Shown here: piece after piece, positions 8,791-16,039 of the stretch
Layout: each line of letters begins with the position of its first letter
Numbering within the stretch: the stretch's first letter is position 1
DNA from: Daejeonia sp002484105
GTDB taxonomy: Bacteria > Bacteroidota > Bacteroidia > Flavobacteriales > Weeksellaceae
Direction: 5' to 3'
Assembly (NCBI RefSeq): GCF_051175565.1
Contig: NZ_CP195105.1
Location: forward strand, 1 to 64,000
DNA length: 64,000 bases
Notes under the pieces: model-generated
The model's input: the letters and a program-made list of their open reading frames with translations, nothing else
Told to the model about the DNA's origin: nothing
The model's database searches: none
Program-made: the position numbers and the translations under genes

Positions 8791-9195
8791 ATGACCGAAC
8801 CCACAAAATATTATGTTTTCTATGATGGCGATTGCGGGTTCTGCAACCATTGGGTGCAGTGGATTCTGGAAAACGATCATAAAGACCAGTTCCGTTTTGC
8901 TGCACTGCAGGGAGAATTCGGACAGTCTTTTCTTCGGGACCGCCAACTGAAAACAGATCATTTTGATACCATCTATCTCTGGAAACCGCAAAAATTTTAC
9001 CTTACAAAAGCTGCTGCTGTTACACGTATTGCGAAGATTCTCGGAGGAAGATTCTACCTGCTGGGAAGCCTGAATATCTTCCCCGGTTTCGTGGGTGATT
9101 TCTTTTACAGTCAGGTCGCAAAACGCAGGATGAAACTGGCCTCACAAAAATGTTTTCTCCCCACTGAAAGCGAAAAGAAGAAATTTATCCCCTGA
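8791..9195 (+). CDS. DCC family thiol-disulfide oxidoreductase-like protein (DUF393)
   Basis: 134 aa. The family motif DGDCGFCNHW near the N-terminus contains the CxxC pair (Cys15, Cys18) in the YDGDCGFC context of DUF393, a thioredoxin-like family whose substrate is unknown. No signal peptide is visible. The gene abuts the preceding haem-binding gene with no intergenic base, indicating an operon. Its stop lies 11 bp from the convergent cotH-like gene. Confidence 0.82.
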   Translation: MTEPTKYYVFYDGDCGFCNHWVQWILENDHKDQFRFAALQGEFGQSFLRDRQLKTDHFDTIYLWKPQKFYLTKAAAVTRIAKILGGRFYLLGSLNIFPGFVGDFFYSQVAKRRMKLASQKCFLPTESEKKKFIP

Positions 9196-9206
9196 TTTTA
9201 CGGCAG

Positions 9207-10892
9207 TTATCTTTTCACAGCAAGCCTGAAAGTCTTCGTCATTGATCCCTGCTTGAAAATCACAAAATAAATTCCGGAAGACAAGCTTGCAACGGAAATT
9301 GCAGGATGAGGATCACTTCCGTCAAATCTGTTTTTCAAAAGAGTTTTTCCCGAGACATCGATAATGCTGATTTCAGCATCCTTCCATGAAGAAACGCCCT
9401 GAACAGAAAAATATCCGTTTGCAGGATTTGGGAAAATACTGAATGTAATATTTCCTTTCCCCGTCTCATTTGAAGAAAGATATTCCCCAAAAACAGAGTC
9501 GAGATAGCTAATTCTGTTCTGCACCCATGTTTTGTGATAATCGAGTTGTGAAGAAGTTGCATTGAAATTAGTCCACACAAGTTTTTCCCGGAGATATACA
9601 CCATTGTCCTGAAGTGTCTGATAATTTGCCACAAGCATTGCATTGATATGTTCTGGCGTAACGGATGATGCCCGGAGCACATTCCACCGTTCGGAAAGTT
9701 TTGTACGGAATGCAGGATCTTCCCAGAGACGTGAGTAGAGCCCATTGAAAAGAATATCACTATAATCATTCAGATTAGTGCCATCCCAGTTGCTTCCATA
9801 CGTTGCATCCAGATCCCAGGGCACATAAAAATATGGTTCGTTTTTTTTGTATTTAGCAATATACAGATTTTTTCCTCTGTTGTCCACCGCGCGGATCAGG
9901 TTCATGAAAATAAAATAATCCAGCATATTGTCTACATCAATTCTTGAGGAATAATTGCTGCGGAACGTTGCCTCATCAGCATTCACCACAAATTCTACCA
10001 GTCCGTACAGGTTGCTCCAGTCGATGACTTCATTGGGATATTTGTATTCGAATCCGTCCCAGTAATCGGAGGAATTGTCATAAGGGTGCAACCCGTTGAA
10101 ATGTGGGGCATCATCCCAGGAATCACCTTTGTAAAGCTCGCCTTTTATGCCATTGTCGTATTTTTTCAGTTTCAGAAATTTACGTTTTACCTTTTCTCCC
10201 ACGCCATAGACACCTCGGTATTCGCCATTCAGGAAAAGATCGGTATATTTCATGACCATACCGCTATGTGCATCCTCTTCTTTGTTTCTATAGTAAACAT
10301 CCGGATGAATTTCCTGCCACAGATCGTTGGCCGTCTTACTGTTGATTCGTAGTTTTTCATTGTACATTGCCTGAAGATTGACAGCATCATCTTCAAAAAG
10401 ATTCAGGAGCGAAAGATCCTGTGTATCATCACCATTTTCGTTCTGCCAGAATTCAACTTCCATAGATTTTTTGGGATAAGACTGCGAACTTGCCCCGCGG
10501 TATTCCACCCCAATCAGTGTGGAAATTTTTGTTTCACCCGCATTCAGCATTTCCAGACTGCCCGGAACCTTTGGAGTATCAGAAATAGTTCCCGTAGTCG
10601 TCATCCGGATGATCGGAAGATCAGAAAAAAATGCTTTATAGGAGACATTGTCTGCCGTTACGGAATAGGCAATCCCTTTCTGCAATTCGCCGACGGCCTG
10701 ATCAAAATAATAGGAAATACCGCCCATCACAAAATAGCTTTTGCTTCCCGGAACCTGAGCATTCAGATCGCCCGTATTCTGATTAATGACAATAATATGC
10801 TTGTTCCGGTCAATACCGTAAGCATCTTCATCAATGACACACTGTGCGGAAAACAGAGCTGGAACAAACAAGAAAATAAAATTTCTGATCAT
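9207..10892 (-). CDS. CotH kinase-family protein with T9SS sorting domain
   Basis: 561 aa, secreted. An N-terminal signal peptide (residues 1-16) is followed by a CotH-like kinase region (about 100-440) containing GVYGVGEKVKRKFL and the DLDATYGSNWDG segment typical of the CotH catalytic aspartates. A C-terminal type A T9SS sorting domain (about 480-561) starts at FSIFPNPANGYFSV and ends with a short basic tail. CotH proteins phosphorylate spore coat proteins in Bacillus; the substrate of the flavobacterial secreted forms is unknown. A TATCTTTG box lies at 10953-10960. It is monocistronic. Confidence 0.85.
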   Translation of the reverse strand: MIRNFIFLFVPALFSAQCVIDEDAYGIDRNKHIIVINQNTGDLNAQVPGSKSYFVMGGISYYFDQAVGELQKGIAYSVTADNVSYKAFFSDLPIIRMTTTGTISDTPKVPGSLEMLNAGETKISTLIGVEYRGASSQSYPKKSMEVEFWQNENGDDTQDLSLLNLFEDDAVNLQAMYNEKLRINSKTANDLWQEIHPDVYYRNKEEDAHSGMVMKYTDLFLNGEYRGVYGVGEKVKRKFLKLKKYDNGIKGELYKGDSWDDAPHFNGLHPYDNSSDYWDGFEYKYPNEVIDWSNLYGLVEFVVNADEATFRSNYSSRIDVDNMLDYFIFMNLIRAVDNRGKNLYIAKYKKNEPYFYVPWDLDATYGSNWDGTNLNDYSDILFNGLYSRLWEDPAFRTKLSERWNVLRASSVTPEHINAMLVANYQTLQDNGVYLREKLVWTNFNATSSQLDYHKTWVQNRISYLDSVFGEYLSSNETGKGNITFSIFPNPANGYFSVQGVSSWKDAEISIIDVSGKTLLKNRFDGSDPHPAISVASLSSGIYFVIFKQGSMTKTFRLAVKR

Positions 10893-10952
10893 AAAACAGT
10901 GGTTTTAAATGTAAAAGATGATGTCAAAATATCCAACATCTCCTGCATTTTC

Positions 10953-10960
10953 CAAAGATA
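10953..10960 (-). promoter_or_regulatory. Promoter -7 box of the CotH-like gene
   Basis: Minus-strand TATCTTTG matches TAnnTTTG and lies 60 bases upstream of the start. Confidence 0.5.
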
Positions 10961-11062
10961 TTGTTTTTATCGGGATTAAAAAAAGACTTTCAACAGTCTG
11001 CCGGAACGGAACTGGCAAGGTCTGTCTGCAAGACTTTGTATCAAAATAAAAGTGTTCTCAGA

Positions 11063-11089
11063 TTGCTATACAATATTTCAATATATTTG
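11063..11089 (+). promoter_or_regulatory. Promoter of DUF4290-murA, apparently leaderless
   Basis: TTG (11063-11065), 16 bp, then TATATTTG (11082-11089). The ATG at 11095 begins only 5 bases after the -7 box, so the transcript should begin at or next to the start codon. Confidence 0.6.
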
Positions 11090-11094
11090 CAGCT

Positions 11095-11757
11095 ATGGAA
11101 TACAACACGCAAAGAGCCAGGCTGCTGATGCCTGAATATGGAAGAATAATGCAGGATCTGGTAACACGCTGCAAAGAACTTCCGACCAAAGAAGAACGCA
11201 ACCAAATGGCAGCAGCCATCATTGACTTTATGGGACAGCGCAACCCGCAGCTTCGCGATGAGGAAGATTACCGCCATATTCTTTGGGATCATCTTTTTAT
11301 TCTGGCAGATTATGACCTCGATGTTGACTCTCCTTATCCTGTACCTTCGCCGGAAGACCTGATGACCAAGCCCAACAAAATGGAATACCCCAAACTTCAG
11401 GGAGACTTCAAATTTTACGGCAAAAGTATCCTGCAACTGATCGACCTTGCTATAGCACAGGAGGAAAGCGAAGAAAAGGAAGCACTGATTGAGGTGATTG
11501 CCAACAACATGAAAAAATCCTACAATATCTATAACAAGGAGCATGTTACCGATGATGTCATCTTCCGCCACTTGAAAGAACTATCCGAAAACCGTCTGGA
11601 CCTTACCGGAATTGATTCGCTCGAAAAAAGCAAAATCTACTTCACCACCAACCGCAACCAGAACAACCGCAACAAAAACAACCAGAACAACCAGAACAAC
11701 CGGCGGAAAAACCATAACAACCACAGCAACAATAATAACAACAAAAACAGAAAATAA
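11095..11757 (+). CDS. DUF4290 domain protein with Asn-rich tail
   Basis: 220 aa, no signal peptide. The N-terminal 170 residues match the DUF4290 family (start MEYNTQRARLLMPEYGR), which is conserved in Bacteroidota and has no assigned function. Residues about 185-220 are low complexity, made almost entirely of Asn, Arg and Lys, a basic flexible tail that could bind nucleic acid (inference). Its stop TAA overlaps the murA ATG by one base (TAATG), indicating translational coupling. The family-typical N-terminus supports this start, which lies 5 bases from the -7 box. Confidence 0.85.
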   Translation: MEYNTQRARLLMPEYGRIMQDLVTRCKELPTKEERNQMAAAIIDFMGQRNPQLRDEEDYRHILWDHLFILADYDLDVDSPYPVPSPEDLMTKPNKMEYPKLQGDFKFYGKSILQLIDLAIAQEESEEKEALIEVIANNMKKSYNIYNKEHVTDDVIFRHLKELSENRLDLTGIDSLEKSKIYFTTNRNQNNRNKNNQNNQNNRRKNHNNHSNNNNNKNRK

Positions 11758-13064
11758 TGAGCGGAACATTTCAGATCAGAGGCGGAAAACAGCTTCATGG
11801 CGAAATTACTCCGCAAGGTGCCAAAAATGAGGCTTTACAGATTCTGTGTGCCGTACTGCTAACGGACGAAGAAGTCCGCATCAAAAACATTCCCGACATT
11901 CATGATGTCAACCGCCTGATTGAAATCCTCGGAGACTTCGGCGTCAAAATCACCCAACACGGCCACGGAGATTACTCATTCAAGGCAGATAAAGTCAATT
12001 TCGACTATATCAAATCCAAAGAATTCAAAAAAGACGGCGCACGGCTGCGCGGTTCTATTATGCTGCTCGGTCCGATGCTCGCCCGATACGGCGAAGCCTA
12101 TATGCCCACTCCCGGTGGCGACAAAATCGGACGCCGCCGCCTGGACACACATTTCCAGGGGCTGGTGGAACTCGGTGCCGAATTCCATTTCGATGAAGAA
12201 GAAAGTTTCTATTCTCTGACAGCAAAAGCACTCCACGGAAAATTCATCCTGCTGGAAGAAGCTTCCGTTACCGGAACAGCCAATATCATTATGGCCGCCG
12301 TACTGGCCAAAGGAAAAACCAGAATATACAACGCTGCGTGCGAGCCTTATATCCAGCAGCTTTGTAAAATGCTCAACCGCATGGGCGCCAATATTTCCGG
12401 TATCGGATCCAACCTGCTCACCATAGAAGGCGTAAAGCATCTGCACGGCACACAGCACACCATGCTTCCGGATATGGTAGAAATCGGTTCGTGGATTGGT
12501 CTTGCCGCCATGACGAAGTCACAAATCACCATCAAAAGTGTACACTGGAATCAACTGGGACTCATCCCGGACGTGTTCCGAAAACTGGGAATACAGATCG
12601 AGCAGGATCATGACGACATGATTATTCCCGCCCAGGAAAATTATACAATACAGAAATTTATCGATGGTTCTATCCTGAATGTCTCTGATGCACCCTGGCC
12701 GGGATTTACTCCGGATCTGCTTTCCATTGTGCTCGTAGTAGCTACGCAGGCCAAGGGAACGGTGCTTATCCATCAGAAAATGTTCGAATCCCGGCTGTTT
12801 TTTGTCGACAAACTGATCGACATGGGCGCGCAGATTATCCTCTGCGATCCGCACCGCGCCACGGTTGTAGGTCTCAATCAGGAGACTCCGCTTCGCGGCA
12901 CCGTGATGACTTCGCCCGATATCCGTGCCGGAAATGCCCTGCTGATTGCTGCACTTTCCGCTGAAGGAAAATCGCTCATCCACAATATCGAGCAGATAGA
13001 CCGCGGATACGAAAACATCGACGGAAGACTCAAGGCACTTGGTGCCGATATTGAAAGGCTGTAG
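11757..13064 (+). CDS. murA: UDP-N-acetylglucosamine 1-carboxyvinyltransferase
   Basis: First committed peptidoglycan step: transfers enolpyruvate from PEP to UDP-GlcNAc. 435 aa with the usual inside-out alpha/beta barrel length. The substrate Lys22-Asn23 region (QGAKNEALQ) is present. The active-site loop reads TPGGDKIGRR, so Asp122 replaces the catalytic Cys (Cys115 in E. coli) that fosfomycin alkylates. It is coupled to DUF4290 by a TAATG overlap. Its last codons and stop form one arm of a hairpin shared with the convergent NIL gene. Confidence 0.96.
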   Translation: MSGTFQIRGGKQLHGEITPQGAKNEALQILCAVLLTDEEVRIKNIPDIHDVNRLIEILGDFGVKITQHGHGDYSFKADKVNFDYIKSKEFKKDGARLRGSIMLLGPMLARYGEAYMPTPGGDKIGRRRLDTHFQGLVELGAEFHFDEEESFYSLTAKALHGKFILLEEASVTGTANIIMAAVLAKGKTRIYNAACEPYIQQLCKMLNRMGANISGIGSNLLTIEGVKHLHGTQHTMLPDMVEIGSWIGLAAMTKSQITIKSVHWNQLGLIPDVFRKLGIQIEQDHDDMIIPAQENYTIQKFIDGSILNVSDAPWPGFTPDLLSIVLVVATQAKGTVLIHQKMFESRLFFVDKLIDMGAQIILCDPHRATVVGLNQETPLRGTVMTSPDIRAGNALLIAALSAEGKSLIHNIEQIDRGYENIDGRLKALGADIERL

Positions 13065-13077
13065 TTACACAGCCTTT
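13054..13077. terminator. Bidirectional hairpin spanning the murA and NIL stop codons
   Basis: AAAGGCTGT and ACAGCCTTT form a perfect 9-bp stem with a 6-nt loop. The left arm is murA coding sequence up to its stop; the right arm is the end of the convergent NIL gene. The outer pairs are A-T, giving a short T-run in each direction. Confidence 0.6.
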
Positions 13078-13346
13078 CTTCTTATATTTTCTACAGAGGT
13101 ATTCAGAATGCGCCGGCTGTTCAGGTAATATTCCAGATTCTGGTGTTCATCAGTATCGGCTTCCACCAGCAGTTGTATGGTTCCGAGATGACACTCGCCA
13201 TAGAATTCGATATCCGCATTCAGGATCCGGTACAGAATTCCCAGTTCCTGGTGGATGGTATTCAGAAGGCTGTCAAAGCGCTCCTTCCCGTTCAGATGTA
13301 TTTCCAGAACAAACTCTCTTCTGCCGTGTTGTGTTGGATTTCTCAT
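13065..13346 (-). CDS. Stand-alone NIL-domain protein
   Basis: 93 aa, no membrane segment. The whole protein resembles the NIL (ACT-like) domain found at the C-terminus of methionine importer ATPases MetN, where it binds methionine and inhibits transport. The segment ILYRILNADIEFYGECHLG aligns with the NIL core (nIL.g.iE...g.piG.l). No MetN, MetI or MetQ lies beside it, so its partner is unknown. It is solitary, convergent with murA, and preceded by a leader peptide rich in Met and a terminator/antiterminator pair. A role in sensing or buffering methionine is inferred from family and regulation. Confidence 0.75.
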   Translation of the reverse strand: MRNPTQHGRREFVLEIHLNGKERFDSLLNTIHQELGILYRILNADIEFYGECHLGTIQLLVEADTDEHQNLEYYLNSRRILNTSVENIRRKAV

Positions 13347-13370
13347 ATTCAGTATTTTTTCATATTCTAC

Positions 13371-13401
13371 AAAAAAAGGACTTCACCGAATGGCAAAGTC
13401 C
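13371..13401 (-). terminator. Attenuator terminator before the NIL gene
   Basis: On the minus strand GGACTT (13401-13396) pairs with AAGTCC (13383-13378), extended by GCC/GGT, followed by seven T residues (13377-13371). It lies between the leader peptide and the NIL start, so it must be bypassed for expression. Confidence 0.8.
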
Positions 13402-13424
13402 TGCAACAAACCTTTATCCCATTC
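13388..13424 (-). promoter_or_regulatory. Antiterminator of the methionine leader
   Basis: GAATGG (13424-13419) pairs with CCATTC (13393-13388), and AAAG (13415-13412) with CTTT (13398-13395). This uses bases needed for the terminator stem, so the two folds exclude each other. The left arm begins one base after the leader stop codon; a ribosome at that stop would cover it and favour termination, while stalling at upstream Met codons would free it. Confidence 0.7.
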
Positions 13425-13425
13425 T

Positions 13426-13479
13426 TTATAAGAGCGGTTGGAACATATTCATCATTCTATGACAGGAATTTCTCAGCAT
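13426..13479 (-). CDS. Methionine-rich leader peptide
   Basis: 17-codon ORF MLRNSCHRMMNMFQPLL. Four of the 17 codons are ATG, three of them clustered at codons 9, 10 and 12, just before the stop. It is too short to be functional as a protein. Its position between promoter and conditional terminator fits a ribosome-stalling leader that senses charged tRNA-Met. No Shine-Dalgarno is present, as usual for the phylum. The downstream gene encodes a methionine-binding-type NIL domain, which matches the codon content. Confidence 0.7.
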   Translation of the reverse strand: MLRNSCHRMMNMFQPLL

Positions 13480-13525
13480 GATTTCTCGTTTGATGCAGCA
13501 AAGTAAAGCAAAATTTATTATCCTA

Positions 13526-13533
13526 CAAAATTA
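13526..13533 (-). promoter_or_regulatory. Probable promoter -7 box of the met leader
   Basis: Minus-strand TAATTTTG fits TAnnTTTG and lies 47 bases upstream of the leader ATG. It is close to the boundary of repeat copy B. Confidence 0.45.
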
Positions 13534-13549
13534 ATAGACTATTATTTTT

Positions 13550-13675
13550 ATGGCGTGCCCCTTTCCTTCCTCACCCTGCGCAAAGGGTCAGGCTATCCGC
13601 TGCAATTCCTCGCACCACGCTACGGCCGTTGCAGCTGCGGGATTTCCGCTGCTATCCTTCACGCAAAACCATCGC
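13550..13675 (-). repeat. Dispersed intergenic repeat, copy B
   Basis: Inverted relative to copy A. It contains CTGCGGGATTTCCGCT (13635-13650) and TCCGCTGCAATTCCTCG (13596-13612), exact reverse complements of copy A blocks, and a GGCGTGCCCC end box (13552-13561). Internal pairing of CTGCAA with TTGCAG gives a hairpin. It separates two divergent promoters. An overlapping ORF here is rejected as non-coding. Confidence 0.7.
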
Positions 13676-13693
13676 CGTCTCAATCAAAATCAT

Positions 13694-13701
13694 TACATTT
13701 G
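13694..13701 (+). promoter_or_regulatory. Aminotransferase promoter -7 box
   Basis: TACATTTG matches TAnnTTTG and lies 24 bases before the ATG at 13726, just outside repeat copy B. Confidence 0.6.
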
Positions 13702-13725
13702 TAAGACATCAAAACAAAACAAAAA

Positions 13726-14934
13726 ATGCCCAGTATATCCGATAGAGCACAGCAGATGCCTGCATCGCCGGTACGCAAACTCGTACCTTTTGCCCTGGCA
13801 GCAAAACAGAAAGGAATCAAAGTCTATCACCTCAATATCGGCCAGCCCGATATCGAAACACCACAGACAGCGATAGAAGCCATCCGCAATATTGATCTCA
13901 AAATCCTGGAATATTCACTCTCCGAAGGCAGCATCGAATACCGGAGTGTATTGCGGGACTATTATCACACACTCGGCTTTACAGATCTTGAAACCGGGAA
14001 CTTTATCGTTACCAACGGAGGCTCCGAAGCCCTGAATTTCGCCATCTCTACCCTCTGTGACGATGGCGACGAAATTATTATCCCCGAACCGTATTATGCC
14101 AATTACAACGGCTTTGCCGGTACTTTCAACATCAACGTTGTGGCAGTGCCCTCCACCATCGACAGCGGTTTTGCACTTCCTCCGATTGAAGATTTTGAGA
14201 AAAAAATCACCGAAAACACACGCGCCATCATCATCTGCAACCCCGGCAACCCTACCGGATACCTCTATACCCGCGAAGAGTTGCAACAGCTGGCAAACAT
14301 CGCACTGAAATATGATATTGCCATCATTTCCGACGAAGTATACCGCGAATATGTTTACGACGGCAAACAGCAGATTTCCATGCTTGATTTCCCGGAAGCT
14401 GCAGAAAATGTTATTGTCATAGATTCCGAATCAAAAAGATACTCCATGTGTGGTGTAAGAATCGGCTGTATGGTAACCCGTTCCAAAAAAATACATGACG
14501 CCGCTATCCTGTTTGCCCAGGCAAGGCTTAGTCCGGTACTGATCGGTCAGATTGCTGCTACGGCTGCGCACCATAATGACGGCACCTATATCAGAAGTGT
14601 ACGCGAAGAATACACCAAAAGACGCAATCTTCTTGTTGATCTCCTCAACGGAATTCCCGGCGTTATATGTCCGAAACCGAAAGGAGCATTTTACTGCGCA
14701 GTAGAACTTCCTGTAGACGATACTGAAAAATTTGCTCAGTGGCTGCTGGAAAGCTATTCCTACGAAAACGAAACCATCATGGTGGCACCTATGGGCGGAT
14801 TCTACAGCAATCCTGAACTCGGAAAAAAACAGGTGCGCATCGCATATGTACTGAAAGAAGAAGATCTGCGCCGCAGTGTCGAACTGCTGAACGATGCCCT
14901 CCAGAAATACAAACTGGAATTCGGAATCCTCTGA
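13726..14934 (+). CDS. PLP-dependent class I/II aminotransferase
   Basis: 402 aa, fold type I. CNPGNPTG (171-178) is the conserved loop, SDEVY (202-206) holds the PLP-binding Asp/Tyr, Lys237 in SESKRYSMCG is the expected Schiff-base lysine, and Arg245 in GVRIG follows. The subgroup resembles aspartate/aromatic aminotransferases (AspC/AspB-like) of Bacteroidota; the amino acid substrate cannot be fixed from sequence. It is first in a plus-strand run with murB, proC and a hypothetical gene, but 77 bp separate it from murB, so cotranscription is only possible. Confidence 0.88.
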   Translation: MPSISDRAQQMPASPVRKLVPFALAAKQKGIKVYHLNIGQPDIETPQTAIEAIRNIDLKILEYSLSEGSIEYRSVLRDYYHTLGFTDLETGNFIVTNGGSEALNFAISTLCDDGDEIIIPEPYYANYNGFAGTFNINVVAVPSTIDSGFALPPIEDFEKKITENTRAIIICNPGNPTGYLYTREELQQLANIALKYDIAIISDEVYREYVYDGKQQISMLDFPEAAENVIVIDSESKRYSMCGVRIGCMVTRSKKIHDAAILFAQARLSPVLIGQIAATAAHHNDGTYIRSVREEYTKRRNLLVDLLNGIPGVICPKPKGAFYCAVELPVDDTEKFAQWLLESYSYENETIMVAPMGGFYSNPELGKKQVRIAYVLKEEDLRRSVELLNDALQKYKLEFGIL

Positions 14935-15011
14935 AAACGGCAGTCTGCAACATGCGTTTTTTGAAAATACGTCCGGCAGAATTTAATAAATTAGCGATTT
15001 AATATTGAGCA

Positions 15012-16028
15012 ATGCATATTGAGAAAAACATTTCTCTGAAACCCTACAATACATTCGGGGTAGAGGCCAAAGCATCCTTTTTCACCCAGATAGAGAATAT
15101 TCCGCAACTACAGCAGGCACTGGATTTTGCAACAGAACACAAACTTCCCGTACTGGCACTGGGTGGTGGCAGCAATATACTCTTCACCAGAGATTTTGAC
15201 GGACTGGCCGTCCTTCTTCGCATGAAAGGCATTACTGAAACTTTTGTCGATGACAATCATGTTTTGGTCACAGCATCCGCTGGCGAAAACTGGCATCAGT
15301 TCGTTTCATCCTGCGTGGAAAAAAATTATGGCGGACTTGAAAATCTTTCTCTTATTCCAGGAAATGCCGGCACTGCGCCTATGCAGAATATCGGAGCCTA
15401 CGGAACCGAAATCAAGGACGCCTTCGCCCACTGTAAAGTTCTGAATACCGAAACCCGGGAACTGGAAACCTTTACCCTTGAAGACTGCTGTTTCGGGTAT
15501 CGCGATTCTTTTTTCAAAAAACATAAAGGAAAATATATCATCCTCGAAGTTACCTTCCGTCTGACCACGCACAACCACCATCTGAATACGGAATATGGCG
15601 TCATCAGATCTGAACTCGCAAAAATGAACATCACAGAACCTACCATTCAGGATATTGCCAAAGCGGTCATCAGCATCCGCCAGAGCAAACTTCCGGATCC
15701 GAAAGTAACCGGCAACGCAGGCAGTTTTTTCAAAAACCCTGTAATTCCTGCTACCCAGTTTGAAGGTCTGAAATCAAAATACCCTGATATCCCGGGATAT
15801 ATGCAGCATGATGCAATAAAAATCCCTGCCGGATGGCTTATTGAACACAGCGGCTGGAAAGGAAAACAGATAGGCAATGTTGCCACACACGCCCATCAGG
15901 CACTGGTCATCATCAATGCAACAGGAAACGCTACCGGTAGGGAAATCTATGACTTCTCGGGGCAGATTATCGATACCGTACGCTACCTTTACGGAATACA
16001 ACTCGAACGTGAAGTAAATATCATTTAA
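15012..16028 (+). CDS. murB: UDP-N-acetylenolpyruvoylglucosamine reductase (type I)
   Basis: FAD-dependent enzyme that reduces the MurA product to UDP-MurNAc in the cytosol. 338 aa. The FAD-binding segment LGGGSNIL is near residue 52, and GNAGSFFKNP near 230 holds the catalytic serine. The length and the extra loop place it in type I, like the E. coli enzyme. It is followed 11 bp later by proC on the same strand. Confidence 0.96.
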   Translation: MHIEKNISLKPYNTFGVEAKASFFTQIENIPQLQQALDFATEHKLPVLALGGGSNILFTRDFDGLAVLLRMKGITETFVDDNHVLVTASAGENWHQFVSSCVEKNYGGLENLSLIPGNAGTAPMQNIGAYGTEIKDAFAHCKVLNTETRELETFTLEDCCFGYRDSFFKKHKGKYIILEVTFRLTTHNHHLNTEYGVIRSELAKMNITEPTIQDIAKAVISIRQSKLPDPKVTGNAGSFFKNPVIPATQFEGLKSKYPDIPGYMQHDAIKIPAGWLIEHSGWKGKQIGNVATHAHQALVIINATGNATGREIYDFSGQIIDTVRYLYGIQLEREVNII

Positions 16029-16039
16029 ACAATATTTAT

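Noticed and set aside
13371..13480. SAM or TPP riboswitch in the NIL leader
   Set aside because: Conserved S-box and THI-box motifs are missing; the leader ORF plus terminator/antiterminator explains the structure better.
13550..13876. 108-aa ORF MACPFPSSPCAKGQ... on the plus strand
   Set aside because: It translates the dispersed repeat and then overlaps the aminotransferase in another frame.
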